From Oscheius dolichura (lineage: Eukaryota > Nematoda > Chromadorea > Rhabditida > Rhabditidae), in assembly GCA_932521035.1 (NCBI GenBank), contig OW051496.1, forward strand, positions 2,976,001 to 3,040,000: a DNA stretch of 64,000 nucleotides, written 5' to 3'. The notes below the pieces were generated by a model. It was not told the origin of the DNA and did no database searches. It saw nothing but the letters and a program-made list of their open reading frames with translations. The stretch's first letter is position 1. Every line of letters starts with the position of its first letter. The translations under genes were made by a program, and so were the position numbers. Shown one piece after another: positions 45,416 to 58,627 of this stretch.

Positions 45416-46659
45416 AAAACCCATAACTTATACTTTTTTTTTTCAGAGAATTTGGAATCTTTCAAGTCGGCTTTATGGAGCAGTCCGTGAGATTTTGATC
45501 AATTATGAGGTTTCGCAGGAAGAAAAACACCGGTTTGAGAAAGTGTCATAGGAAGCAAATTTACCCCCGATCACCCAATTTGAAGGTGTTAGAGATGGAA
45601 AATGGACAGCGGAGAATGTAGTGAAAGGTCTCCGTTTCTGGCTATGTCACTTATCAGCTAATAATTTTTTTTTTCGGGTTTACGAGTCTTATAAACTGGA
45701 AGTATTCAATTCAAAGTAGTGAATAGAATTCCAGCGTTTTTATATTCCGCTTTATAAAGCAGACAAGAAAGTAGAATTAGCTCAGCACCGTCATAACCGT
45801 CGAAAACTTTATCATTCCAACGGTAGCTATTCTGTGGTGAATTTGTAAAAAGAAGCATCATCTTTGGGGCATTGGGGTTCAGTTGTGGTTGTTTTTGTTT
45901 TGGGAATCCTATAAACCGTAAACAATCAAAAGTTCTTGTTCCTTTGGTGAAATTTGCTTTACAAAACATGTTGATTTGTCAGAATATGGGGAAAAGTTTC
46001 TGAAAATCATTACGTATATTGATAAATTGTCAATTGTCTTCGCATCAGCCATTTTATATAAAAAGCTATTTACTAGCTAGTATTCCGGTGCTGGACCGTT
46101 TGTGAATAAAGAAAAATAATAAGGGCCTTAGCAGTGGCGAAAATGGTATTTGTGAGTCATTTGCAATTGACAGAAATAAGGAAATAATTAACACCGAGTG
46201 ACAAAACAGAGCGCCGGCGGTCACTGTCACTGGCAAACACTCTTGAGACATGACGCAGTCCGGGGCGCGTAATAGAGACTGTTGACCTCCACTTGATGGA
46301 TTGATAACTAGGCTATCCCCCTTTGCTATGAATAGGAGAAGAAGAGAAGGTCAGAGTTCTGCCCTTGTGTTTTTTAACTGTCCCCTCCCGGTCTGGTTAT
46401 TGTGAGTGGTCACTGGGCGGCCGGTAAATTTCTCGCTCTCGGGCCATTTTGCAGGAAGTGCGTCAAGTGCGCGAGAGAGAAAAAGAAGAAAACCACCACC
46501 ACCGGTGGTGGTCATCAGTGCAAAAGAGAACAAACAGCTGGGGGTTGAGCGGACTGGTCGCAACAGCTTTGAACCGAAGGAAATCCCGGAAAAGCAAGAA
46601 GAACTAGTTTTCTATACTGCTGTTTTGTGAGGAGGCATCCAAATCTCCCGCCGCCCGGT

Positions 46660-46805
46660 AGAAAAGTGGCCAATTTCGGACGGAATCCTTCTTTCGCTTT
46701 CTCTAGGATTTTTTCATTCTTTTATACAATAGACTTTTCTACAATAGATAATAATTTATTTTCTCTAAAGGAACATATTTGAAAAAAACAGCCTTCAAAT
46801 CCAAT
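46660..46805. repeat. duplicate of the PUF60 3' flank
   Basis: 'gaaaagtggccaatttcgg' followed by 'ttctacaatagataata' and 'aaaggaacatatttgaaa' closely parallels 47994-48125, the 3' UTR region of the PUF60-like gene. The copies lie about 1.33 kb apart in the same orientation. Confidence 0.65.
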
Positions 46806-46985
46806 AGTTCTGCAATCAGTGGTATCGTGGAGAAGGAATAATCGATGTTTGTTTTATGCCATAGTTCGGAATTTTTTCTTCTACTGCAATTCAACAGATA
46901 CATAGTAAACATGTTGACAAGCCTTTCCTGAAAGCCTCTTGGGCAGATTCTTGTCCATAAATTAATAGTTCTTCATCTTATTTTG
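46780..46985 (-). pseudogene. decayed second copy of the 103-aa gene's 5' end
   Basis: On the minus strand the upstream sequence CAACATGTTTACTATGTAT is the same as that before the start codon of the gene at 47445. The following ATG is then broken (ATG GCA TAA), although a YSFS-encoding stretch survives. It runs directly into the copied PUF60 3' flank. Confidence 0.5.
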
Positions 46986-47057
46986 AAAGACTTGCGTCGC
47001 CACCATCAAGCGAAGGAAACTGAGACTCTTCTATGATAGTAGGCCGAAGAAGAAGAT

Positions 47058-47445
47058 TCACTTGCTCTGCTTCTCGGGGGGAGTAGTATCATCAAATATG
47101 GACAGTTCTTGAGAATGACAGCTTTGTGCGTCAGATTGGGGAGTAGCATCTTGAAAGAAAACAATTATATTTTACTTCACACTCACTTTGGAAGAATGGT
47201 GGCAGACCATGTTCTCGAGCAAGGGCATCGCTGAAGTCATTCGTCCTTTCTTCACACACCATTTCATATTCCAAGTTAATGCAGAATTCAGTGTAGCCCT
47301 AAACTTATAAATAAATTGACCAAGAAATAAAATATACTAAAGACAATCTTTGCTTTGGTAATATGCTTTTCACGTCTTGTATTTCAACAATTAGTCGAGC
47401 CGAGGAGAAGGAATATTTCGTGGCAGAAATGTCGTACTGTTCCAT
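47058..47445 (-). CDS. small three-exon hypothetical protein, 103 aa
   Basis: Every exon is short, so this is easily missed. Exons: 47445-47338, 47298-47187, 47149-47058; 108+112+92 nt = 104 codons including TGA. Donors are gtatat and gtgagt, acceptors ttataagtttag and tttctttcaag, and all phases fit. The protein starts MEQYDISATKYSFSSARLIV, continues GYTEFCINLEYEMVCEERTN and LAREHGLPPFFQ, and ends in an acidic/polar tail (SIFDDTTPPEKQSK). There is no signal peptide or membrane helix. I do not recognise the family. A decayed copy of its 5' end lies 0.5 kb downstream. The 5' end could extend further upstream. Confidence 0.55.
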
Positions 47446-48127
47446 CTTATCTCTGACTACAATTCAACGAATACATAGTAAACATGTTGACAAACCTTTG
47501 CTGAATGCTACTTGGGGAGATTCTTCTTCATAAATAATTGCGTAATCAGTGGCTATCCACTTCAAACTCAATGTTGAATGAATTTGGAACATTTTGGCAA
47601 ACATAAAGCAGAACGTTTTCAATAAATGTCAGCGTTAGCGGTCAGATTAGGTGCTTATAGTAGTCGCAGGTAAGAGGCAGGCCAAATGAGCTGCAGAAAA
47701 GCTTTTGTATATTCAATATTCCATCGCGAAACAATTGCAGTGCTTATATTTCGCAATTGAAGGGGAAAAAATCATCAAAAAGTGGCCCCCTGATCTAAAA
47801 TTTGTTTAAAAAATTATCAAATCGGCAAGGACGCGTCACACAAGAAACAGCAGACTGACAAAGCCCTGTAGATAAAACTTGCGAGCAAACATGTAAGAAA
47901 CGGTCGGAAAACAGTTGGAAAATGTCCAAAACCTGTTGATGTTCTAGCCGAGAAAGGCGAATGCCAAACAGACTAAACGCTCTTAATCTCCTGGTAGAAA
48001 AGTGGGTAATTTCGGCAGATTGAACACCTTATTTCATGTTCTCTAGAAATCTCGTTATTTTCTACAATAGATAATACTTTATTTTCTTTAAAGGAACATG
48101 TTTGAAATAAACTACAAAAAATTGAAT

Positions 48128-51100
48128 CTAGCCTGTTAGATCACCGTGATCATACATTGCTTGGTCATAGACTTCTGCTTTTACGGTCCTTCCTCCAAAG
48201 AAACGACCGTTTAGCACGGCAATAGCTGCATCGACTTCGGCTGGTTCTGTGTATCGCACGAAGATTTTGACAGCTTCTTTGAATTCGTCATTCGCTATTA
48301 GAAGGTCCACTATTCTTCCATATTTTCCACATTCTTCGCGTATTTCTTCTTCTAAATGTTCATCTATATCTTCTATTCCCACCTGAAAATAAATTAAAGT
48401 ATGATAAAAACCAAAAGAAATATAAAAAAATGAATAAAACTAACCATATTTCTAAGAACTAGTACAGAGGAACGATTAGTGCGCATGAGCTTGGCCATAA
48501 GAAGATGACGGGCGTCATTTCCTCTAAAAAAAAGTAAAATATTTGTTGTAATTGACTAATAAATAGAACTAAAATCTTCACAGTTCAATAATTAAGTTGG
48601 TCTCATCACATTAAAAGCTAACCTTATACTCTGAACGCTTTCCTGACTAGCTAAACTGGCATCCTCCTGTGATGTGGCTTCTTGCCTGATAGCATCACCT
48701 AATGCACCAGCTGAATGTGCTGCAGCTACTTGTGATGCTGTTTTAAGCTGTAAATGAATATTTATCAAAAGTATACACGCAACATACTTTCGGCTGTATT
48801 TTCTTTGGATCTTTGACTCTGTTACTTCTTCTTTGTTGTTTAGGAGCTGCTGGCTTGTCCGGATCCTGTGTTTTTGCTTTTCCTACTGCTACTAGTTGTC
48901 CATCGCCGATAATAGCTAACGCCATACTCTGTACATTACCAGTAATGGCTAACTGCGCTAAAAATAAATAAAAAAATAGAATTGAAAAATACAAAAGACT
49001 AACCTAATTTCTCTTCTTTCTTTTCTTCATCCTCTTTCGGTTGTACAAATGCATCTACCACGCCAAAACTAGCCGGTCCCATGAGACTTTCCTCCCAAAG
49101 ATTTTTCTTTTGATTGAAGAGTTTTTGAAATTTCTCATCCAGTGATCGATCATCTACTCGCTTCTTCTTCTTTTTCTTCTTATCTTTATCTTTTTCTGCT
49201 TCGGCAGCGGATGTACCTGCTAGTGGATCAACTATTCCTGGCTCGGGCACTGCTACAGCAGGATGTGGTAAAGTCGACGGAGGTGGCGGCGCGTCTGCTG
49301 CAAAACCACCAAAACCTCGACGTGTACTAGAAGTTGATGATGCCTAAACAACATAATAAAATTAAAAAGAAATACATAAATAAACCTCAGTTGGTGGCGC
49401 AGATGGAGCTGATGGTGTTGTTGCTACAGCTGCTTCTGAAGAGGTTAGGGATAGACGAGGGGGAGGCACTTGTACCTGAAAAAATAAATGATAATGACCG
49501 AAAAATATAAATAAAATATTTTACAAAAAACAAACCTGGACTGGTGGAGGGACTACATAGCCCGGTGGTGTTTGAGATCCATCTGTGATAGCCATTTTCG
49601 GAGCTGGTGAATTTACTTTAGCCTTAGTTGTTGGTGAATTTCTTTTAGGCATAATTGCTGGAGCAGGACTTGATATTTTTGATGAGATTGTATTTTTTGC
49701 TCCCTAAATCAAAAATATTAATTGACAAAATAAATTATGTTAGTCTCTCACTAAACTCTGAAATTTCGTTCTAAAAACACACCACACAGCCCAATTTTAT
49801 AGCAAAATAAACAATCTTTGTAAATAAATATTCATTTTAGTGAGAGATCAAGATGATATTTTGACATAATATGGATGAATCATCGTACCCCAGTAGCTTG
49901 TACAGCCATAACTTTAGCTGTAATGGCAGCTGCAGCTACAGCAGCCGCTGCAGGAATAGCTGTTGCTGATGTAGGTTGAAGATATTGAAGAGCCTCCGGT
50001 GGAGTAATACATCGACCAACCTAAGAAGATATTAGTGCCCCGAAAAGAATGTTCGCTAACCCTTAAAAATTGTCCTCCTAAATCGAACATATTCATTCCA
50101 GCAATAGCTTCTTGCATCGCATTACGAGTTGTGAACTCAATATAACCAAATCCTCTAAAAATTTTAAGGTCTCACAATGTAAATGCCGAAAATACCTATG
50201 AATTCCTTTGCCATAGCTATTTTGTCGAGCTAATTGACATCTTACAATTTCTCCAAATGCTTCAAATACTGTTTTCAAATCACTTTCTGAGAGATCTTGA
50301 TGTACATCGGAGACATAAACTCTAAAAAATAAAGATAATTAACAACATTTATTGAAGTTGCTTACCTGTAATATTTCTTAGCGTCATTTTGCAGCATCTC
50401 AATAATTGGTTGAGCTTGAGGCATATTAGCCGGACGACCGACCTGTGAAACCTATACATCGGTAAAGAAATCGTTTGCCAACCCCGGGAGTAGCTCTTTT
50501 CATCATTTTGAGGTTGTCTTTAGCTTATAGCTTCTCGAAAGTATGTTAGTTTTTTATTCCCATTTATAAAAATTAGAAAAAGAGGCAGGGAACCTGCAAC
50601 ATCTTCATCTCCTTAGAATCACTGGAAACAAATTTCCTCAGAATGATGTGCGAGGTTCCCGAGGCAGTGTTAATATCTATGTGAAATAAAATACAATAAA
50701 ACTTACTTTGAGATTTCTTCCGCCCATTAGTTGACCGTTCATAGACTCTTGTGCTAAAAGAGCTGCTTCTGGTATTTCATATTCTAAGAAGGCAAATCCT
50801 TTGTGATGCTAAAAATGAAAGTAATATTGCCATACAATAATAAAAGTACTCCTGTTGTTGCATCGTAACTCATATTGATTGATTTAATTGGACCGAATAC
50901 TTCAAAAGCTTTCTTGATATTTTCTTCTCGTACTTCAAATGACACTGATCCTATGTAGACTCTACCCATGAGCGACAACGCTTGTGCATACATAATTTGT
51001 TTCTGTTGCTAAATTACAAGCTATACATACAACGTTTATTATAATGCTTACGTTTTCTTGTTGTGCTTTCTGCTGCCTAATCATGATTTGTTTAATAGAT

Positions 51101-51465
51101 ACATCCATGGCGTAGCGTTTTGCTGCGGCGAGGTCTTCTTTCCGCCTACTGCTCAGTTTTGTAAGACCGAGACCGAGAAGTTGAGCATCTTTTTTTGATC
51201 CTGGCCCGATAAATACCTGAAAACGAAAATAAACAATGCGTTGAAATGTTAGTGTAACTATAAAATTTGTTGATATGAAATGAAATCAAATTGTTCCTCC
51301 TGAAATATAAATGCAATTTCACACAGCAATTATACATTAAAAAACGCTTACTTCTCCGGCCTGTGGAAGAACAGGCATAGCCACAAAGACGTCTGAAGCA
51401 GGTCGGACGGTTGCATGGCCATTAGAGTCGTTGGGTTTGCTTTCTTGTGTTTCCATTTCACCCAT
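48128..51465 (-). CDS. PUF60/RNP-6-type splicing factor (RRM-RRM-UHM)
   Basis: Poly(U)-binding splicing factor acting with U2AF at 3' splice sites in the nucleus. The start (51465, [20 protein letters not shown]) follows a TTTTAG acceptor. Exons with short AT-rich introns encode a helix with [23 protein letters not shown]1 follows ([32 protein letters not shown], then [16 protein letters not shown]), then [20 protein letters not shown]2 has [20 protein letters not shown] and [13 protein letters not shown]. An Ala/Pro-rich linker spans about 49000-49990. The C-terminal UHM has [19 protein letters not shown] and the characteristic RFFGGR loop, ending ...YDHGDLTG at TAG. Order and motifs match human PUF60. 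AATAAA lies about 45 nt past the stop on the minus strand (48083-48078). The 250-nt intron at about 50450-50700 is longer than its neighbours; I found no valid extra exon in it. Confidence 0.92.
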
Positions 51466-53339
51466 ACTATCTAAAACAAAATATGTGTTTGATAATAAAA
51501 ATCAACAAGGCGCATTGGAGAGACAAGTAATAAATTCACAGAATCAATGCTTGCATATTTTCAGTACGAAAATTTGAACTAACAGTCTCAGCTGCATTGC
51601 AACTCTAATTTTGGCATATAATTTTTGCAGCAATTGATACAGTTGTAAAAATACAACCAATCTCAATGTGAACACCAGCAAAAAGCAGAGAAGAGACAAG
51701 AAAATGGCATTTTCGAATAGCTGGCCATATGTTTGCTAACCAGCTCTGACCTGCGCCACAAGACCTATTTCTTACTTTGAAACATTTCTCTTGAAATTCA
51801 ACGGGTGCGCATAGCTTTGTGACAAATGTAAAGAAAAAAAATTGAGAAGATCAAAATGGAAATGAGCTAATAAAAAGTGCAATGGATAGAATCATTGTGC
51901 TCTCATTCGAAGCTGTACGGAAATATAAAAGTTGAAAGCTATGCTGTACTTCTAGTGAAACAAGTTGTGGGTAGAAAAATTTGATTAGCAAGTAGCTCAT
52001 AACATAAAAATTTGCAAAGGCCAAGATAGGCGAAACAGTTCAAAGAGGAAATAATTTGCTGTGCAATAATAGTATTCGGCGTAGCCATTACATGTTTTCT
52101 ACTTATATTTAGCCAGCAAAACAACAAACAGAAGAAGAAAACTGAATGAAAAGAGAATGAAATGAAGGCCAAGAATTTGAACGACCAATAGAATCGAAAA
52201 ATATACGAGTCACAGATGCATTTTGATCACAACGCTCGTTACGCCTCGCTGATTTCCGGCTCATAATTATCAGTTTCCTCTATTCTTTCCTCGTTTATTT
52301 GAAGCTTTTTGAAGTTGAATAGGAAATAACAGTACCAAAAAAAGCCCAAGATTATTTCCAACAAACATCTTTGAATCATTGCGAAGATATTTTATGTTTC
52401 CCGCAAAGCATATATTATTCTATATTCTTCTCAACAGATTTCTCGGCGGAATGGATTTTTCTGTTGTGAAGTTTTTAATTTCCCCCTGTTGATATTCTTT
52501 CCTCCTCTCCATTGAGAAAGCAATTTCCGCAAAATCGTAAGAAAAATGACCGAAAAGACAGCGTTTTTGCATTATAACAGACAGAATTGAAGCCTTTCTA
52601 ACGATTTCAATCTGGGATTAGCATATGTTTCTTCTTTACAGTCCCGTTCAATTCCCCAATCTGCTTATAACGGGATGGTGAAACCAAAAAAGTCAATTTT
52701 CTCTTCAACTTCCCATTTTCCTCATCTTGATACTCTGTTACTCTGTTGGCTGGCGAAATGTTTCATCCGTTCCTGATATCCGAAGTTTTTTGAACTCGAA
52801 ATAGAAATAACAGTAGTAAACGGTTTAAGAGTAATCTTTGAATCTTCCTGAAAATATTTTATATTACCCACAAAGCATAAATTATTCCATAGTCTTCCAA
52901 GCTGGTCGGCTGAATTTATTCATTTCCCCTTCTTGATTTTCTTTCCTTTTCTTGACTGAGATTGCAATTTCCGTAAAATTGTAACAAAAATAACCGGAAA
53001 GACAGCGTTTTTCCATGATTATCAGGAAAAATTGAAGACATTCTGACCTTTATAATCGGGGTAAAGTCGAAAGAAGAGGCATTCACGTCGTCCTACCTTA
53101 TTCTGACCAGTAGAATTACGATTTTCGATATACCAGGAACATGGCAAGTATCTTTCCATGTCCAAATCTGTTTATAACCGGATGTTGATACCAAAAACAC
53201 TCCATTCCTCATTTTCTTTCTCTTCATAGTGGTCAAATGTTTCATCCACTCTTGATAAGGATCAAAATATCTCTCTATTCACTAACGGGAAAATAGTTCA
53301 GGCACCAAAAAAGATGAAAAGCTGAAACAAAGTTTGGAA
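51466..53339. other. 1.9-kb intergenic region with tandem duplication
   Basis: Divergent promoter region between the PUF60 and Salvador genes. AT-rich, with a diverged tandem duplication (see 52290-53200). No coding exon recognised. Confidence 0.5.
52290..53200. repeat. diverged tandem duplication, unit about 480 bp
   Basis: 'gaaataacagtaccaaa', 'gatattttatgtttcccgc', 'aaagacagcgtttttgcat' and 'aatctgcttataacgggat' in the first copy recur in order in the second ('gaaataacagtagtaaa', 'aatattttatattaccca', 'aaagacagcgtttttccat', 'aatctgtttataaccggat'). Confidence 0.75.
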
Positions 53340-56300
53340 ATGTTTCTCCGGAGTAAAAAGCACCAGCTGCCATCGTACATTGAAGGAACCCAGGGCCGTT
53401 ACGTGCGTCGTGCCAGTCCGCCTCCTGTTCCCTCCTTGACTTGTGAGTGTTTCCCTTCCTTTATATTTTCCCCTCTTTTCCTTTCAGCTCACAGTATCGT
53501 CAAGCGGGCAACAATCTCCGGCGGTGATACAAAACACTCCATTTCGACGCTTGCCAGCTCCTCGGGGGTTTCTTCGGCCCAGTCACAGCAGGAAATCGGA
53601 TCACCAACGGATAGCGAAGGATCTATAAGGAGGCCGAGCATTGTGAGCATTTTTTCCTATAGTCTGTTTCAAATGGAAATGTGTTTCGCGCGCCAGGACC
53701 CCTTCAAATTTTTCAAAAGCAATTTCTTCAAAATTTTTCGATATTCGGATTTGACATAGACTTCAATCATTTTTATATTTTTTGGGTAGATAATAATTCA
53801 AGTAGGCAAATGCAGTGATAAAAACAAGTGATAGAAAGTGGCTACATGTTTTACAGCACAGCTAAAAACAAGCTTCCCTTCTCTGCATACTCGATAGTAT
53901 TGGTAATTTTCCTCAATATTTGTCATTTTCGAATAATACAAGCAAAATGGACAGCTCTTGGTTGGATATTTCGGGTAAACAATATCTCAAAGGAACTGCT
54001 GGTTCAAAGCGGAGGGTCTCACTTCTTTTGTTCCATGGCAGCAATATAAAATCACTTCAGTGTCACTAATTATTGCTGCGCATCTACCATTTTTTTTCAA
54101 TGTTGCAATTTTTTTTATTTATCCTCCGTTTCCCGTTGATACTACTGTCTCTTCGATATTGATGGTTCCATTTCAGGGTTACATTCCTGCCGAGCCGGCG
54201 TATTCCTCTTCGACGCTCTATAGTCAACCACAAAATCATCGTCTTTTGGTCAGTTCCGCTCAACCAAATCCTTTATTTTTTATAAAAACATCATTTCAGG
54301 TCCATCAACATCGATTCGACCATCATGACGAGGGAAAAAGGAGTCCACAGCCGGGCGCGCTGTCTTCCCACAGCTTTAGGTAAGCTTTATCCATTCATCA
54401 GACCATTTCCCATGACAATTTATTACAATCCTGTCCGATGGAACCACGCATTTTTAAATTTTCCCCATAACATGAGAAATACGTCGTTGTAGCCCTTTTC
54501 GAATAGAAATTCCACGGCTTTCTGAGATTTTTGCTCACAGACCTTTCATTTACTCCCTTTCAATCTCAATATTACTGTAGAAATATTCGATTTTCTTCAA
54601 TGGGTCCCGTAGCGAAGGCTCGGATTGAACAGAATCCGGGAATTTTACTGAAACCGGAAGCAATCCGTTAAAAATGCACCAAAATGTTTCAAGGACAGTA
54701 GATAATTCATTTATTTCCTTCAAGTGCTAATTTTGTTTTTTTTTTCATTTTATTCGAATTTCCAGTGACCCCCGCCGAGAACACCACCGAAAGCCGTTGA
54801 CCACGTCTCACAGTATCGGAAATGTCGAAAGTTTTATGGATCAATTGGACCCAATGTGAGTAGATTCCCTTCTCTTTCCATTATTTCACATATTCCAGTA
54901 TGCGTAGCTCCACCCCGGAACATAATCAACAGCGCTTCGTCTCGTTGCAGAGTCTCCCAGGGAGGAATACCCTCGGCTCGTCGATAATAGGTACTTTCTC
55001 CCGTTTTCTTTAATTCTATAGTCGAACACAAAGCAGGCGACGAATGTCTCGTGTCGGGATCTCCACAACAGGATGAACTGCCCCTGCCGCCGAACTGGGC
55101 GATCGAAGTAACCCCGGAGGGATTGAGGTAGGCTCTTTTATCCCTTTGTCGGTTACTGTAAGTCACTGAAAGCTCTAATATATCATATTCATCAAATACA
55201 AAAGACTGTAGTAGCCTCCTTGAAACATTCGCCTGACTAGTAAAAAGAGCCAGTTGATATTTCGACTCCACTATATCTTTTCCCCACTTCCAATACAACT
55301 GATTCCGCCAGCTTATCTAAAGATGTAAAACCAAATTTAGAGTAATTTTTGACCGATTCAAGGTGAAATCCACAAAACAAATGGGTGTTTACCGTTTCGA
55401 ATGAAGAGGGAATTCGAATAACGGTAATTTTGAACCTTTTAATTAATTTTGGAAGAGAAGGGAAAGCTACTGTGTTCAAAATCCCTGTTTGCCCTACTGA
55501 AACTCCTACTTCTTTTGAAATTTGCCTTACTTTTAATGAACAATCGGCCAAATATTTCGGAAGAGTTTCATTCTCCGTATATTTATTTCATTCGAACATT
55601 TTGTGCTGTTCCGTGTGAAACAGTTAGGTTGTGTAAAAACTTCTCCCAACGGTGCGTTTCGATGTGTGTTAATAATTCGCTGTTATCATCCAATGTACTA
55701 GTATTAGTCATCTAGAAAACTTTTTATTTGTGTTCGTTCTTTTACAGTTCATTGGGTAATAAGGTTACTGTAAACCTCACTATTACAAAAAAATATTCCA
55801 CTACCTTTCCTCTATTTTTCCCTTCCATTCCTCTATTTTGAAACGACTTTTACAAGAGAATTTTCATCCAGAAGGCAGTTTATGGCAAGATAGAAGAGTT
55901 TGGAATACTCTGCCTCCCAGTCACAATTTTCATTGAATTTTGTTTCGGTTCCCCTATATTTTCATTCCGTTATCATTGGAAACAATAGCAGAGGAAAAAT
56001 TTCGAATGTTTCGCTTGCCCATTATAGCCTTTCCTGTTTGTTTTTATTACTGCGAAACCGTGGTATCAAAAAAAAAGAATTTTTGTTCGACCATTATTTA
56101 TATTTCTCGAGTTGTCATCCAATCTGCTGTCGAAAATCTGCCCGAATTCCTAGGTCGCGGTGTGTTTCTCTGCTTATACTGATTTTTACTTCAGGCCAAC
56201 CATTTTGTCATATGTTTACAGTTACCCTATTTGATATTTTAGTAATAGTCTCTGGTATTAGGTAGCGTCAGAAGTCCTTGCAATCGAGTCATAACTTTTT

Positions 56301-58242
56301 TATTTCTGAGCAAATATGGTTCGTTCCAAGTGCGCTAGATAGTATGACGTTAGTTCTAACTCTACACAGAAAAATTGGATTTCCAATCGAGACCAGAAAA
56401 TTTTGGCGGCCGTTTCAAACTTTGCCAAAAACCGTTTTTCGGGATTTCTCGTTTATTTCGCTTGTTCGTGAAAAACTTTGTATTGACGAAAATTCGAGCT
56501 TGCCGAGTTACGTCTGGGACACTTTGAATTTTTGAATTTGGTCGAAAAATGAAGGAGATAGAACGCTTCAAAAATGACCACTTTAAGAAACGCTGTTTTT
56601 CGAGGATATCCTCTACCAGAGTGGGAATTTTGGAAAACTGACTTCAGATTCGGAACTCTAATTTTTTCCTACATTTTGACTACCCATATGCCTCGGTAGC
56701 CTGCGATCCTGAACAGTTACGGATTTCGACCACCTCATAGTATTCCCAAATTTTCAGATATTACGTAGACCACAATACCCGTCGAACTCATTGGATCCAC
56801 CCCCTGGCCAATGAAAATCTCCCACCCGGTTGGAGGAAGATCTTCAGCGAGACTTCTGGCGTCCTCTACTATAAGTAGACCACTCTTATTCCTAAAAATA
56901 ATCGAATTCCAGTGAAATCGACGGCCGACAACAGGTAGAACATCCCGGTTTCGCTGCTCCAATCAGTCGAACGGAATCAATGTTGACGGCCAGCCGACGG
57001 GCGGAAAGTGCCGTCGAACATTTGAACATCATCCAACAGGAAGGTCAGTTCGGGTTATAAATGGAGCCATTGAAACATATTTCTAGACATTCCCGACTGG
57101 TTGCTGATGTACTCTCAAGCAGACGCCGGATTGGACCATCTCTTGGAGGTAGATTATCGTCATTTCAGCCCATTTCCAATTTATATTCCTGGTTAAACAA
57201 TTCCACGCGCTTTCGCTACAGGACCCATTGAGAAAACTGAATATTTTTACCGCAATCCTGATTGGAAAAATGAACAAATGAAAGGTTTATGAGGAAAAGT
57301 TCCAAAAAGCTTCGGAAATTGTGGATTTTTCATTGTTTCATTATAAGATCGTCCTTTTTGACTACAGTGGGAGTAGTAAGAAAAAAAACAATATGAACAG
57401 CAAATGAATGATATTTTTCAGTGGGAACTGTTTCCGACGCTGCAATTGGAACAATTCGAGAGGATGATGAGGAAACTCTTCAAGCAGGAGGTCATCGACA
57501 CCGTTCGACGGTCAGTTGCTACTTTTATCTTTCGGGTTGGATACTCCCCGGTGGGATACTTATGGTCGGGAAATTGAACGAGTCTCATTGACTTTTACTC
57601 AAAATTTAGCATAATAGTTATTTTTCAAATGTTTTCATGGCCACATATTATTCGGTTGGCAGAATGGGAAGCTGATCGAATTATTGTGTGACTGTGTGTC
57701 ATGACCGAGTGTCATAGCTGCAATAGTAGCAAAAAAACTGATAAAAGTGCCTCTACGACTTTGACCCGAGCAGTCATAGCACATGTATTGTTTCATGGTT
57801 CGGTTAAAAGCAAAAAAATAAAGTGAATCAATGTGGACGCGCGACTGAAAGTCCGCGGACTTTCAGTCGCCCCTCGCGACAGCAATAACTCCTCCTTTCA
57901 TGGTCTCTCCTGGAAATTCAGTCCGGGGTCTAGCTGAAGTTCTTTTTTGTTTTATTTGGCTCATATAAAACGTTTTAGCTTTTTCTTTAGCAAATGCAGT
58001 ATTTCACAATCTCTTGAAAAGCAGAGAATATAGTCAAAAGTGTAATTGACACTAATCTGACACATTTTCGGAAATTCTACAATTTTCCCCACTTCTAATA
58101 GTTCCACTTGGCTCATTTATACCAATCTTGAGTTTCAAAATTCGTTTTTGATTTTCAATTTTCCAGATACGAGCGTATGAGAACCGTCCTGAGCAAGGAG
58201 ATCGTCCGCCGAACCCAACCCCGCAATACGGCTAACCCCTAA
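53340..58242 (+). CDS. Salvador/SAV1 homologue (Hippo pathway scaffold, WW-WW-SARAH)
   Basis: Scaffold that binds the MST/Hippo kinase through its SARAH helix. The start at 53340 (MFLRSKKHQLPSYIEGTQGR, then YVRRASPPPVPSL) matches the conserved N-terminal segment of vertebrate SAV1 (QGKYVKK...). Exons then encode Ser/Pro-rich linker, PAEPAYSSSTLYSQP and FMDQLDP. WW1 is LPLPPNWAIEVTPEGLRYYV, continuing to THWIHP. WW2 is LPPGWRKIFSETSGVLYY; its second signature Trp is replaced (QQVEHP), as in other Salvador proteins. The C-terminal SARAH coiled coil (from about 57090) has LEWELFPTLQLEQFERMMRK and VIDTVRRYERMRTVLSKEIV. The stop is TAA 58240-58242. A 1.6-kb intron (about 55132-56758) splits WW1 and a 0.65-kb intron precedes the last exon. 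No break was seen. Confidence 0.9.
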
Positions 58243-58627
58243 CTTATCCCCCCTTTCTCCTTTCTGCAATATATTCAAATTTCTTCCCTTGGTTGATCCT
58301 TCAGTTTTCTTCGTTCCAGAAATCTCAGAATCCTCTTCCCGTAGAGCTTGTATTCCTCTTGTTCCCCCTTCCCTGTAAATATTCTTTTCCATTGCTCAAC
58401 GTCTGCTCCGCCCCGAACCCAATCCGTTCTTGCCCACGTGTTACTTTAGTGCCTATTTTCCTTTCTTTCTCCCTGAAAATATCACCACCAAACTATTTTC
58501 TGCCCATTTCTAATTCTGATCACCATATTTTACTGCCTTATGCCCAATTTAGGGGAAGTACCCTTATTATAAAAAGCGTTACACCTGTTTTTTTTTCTGT
58601 TTTATAGAGAGTATTTTATAAATTAAT

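Larger units (their letters stand above)
39926..47057. other. 7-kb gene-poor region of decayed repeats
   Basis: Purine-rich, AT-rich DNA with no convincing gene. Recognisable contents: diverged repeat units (42005-43560), one tRNA-like stretch (44250-44345), a direct repeat pair (44938-45025 and 45330-45415), a duplicated 3' UTR-like segment (46660-46805) and a decayed gene copy (46855-46985). ORFs here are short and have no gene-like features. Confidence 0.55.

Noticed and set aside
46351..46630. Overlapping ORFs on both strands around a CCACCACCACCGGTGGTGG palindrome
   Set aside because: Low-complexity sequence, no splice sites or homologous motif.
50450..50700. Possible cassette exon in the PUF60 gene
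   Set aside because: Candidate exons with AG/GT borders introduce stops in the required phase. The direct junction matches other PUF60 proteins.
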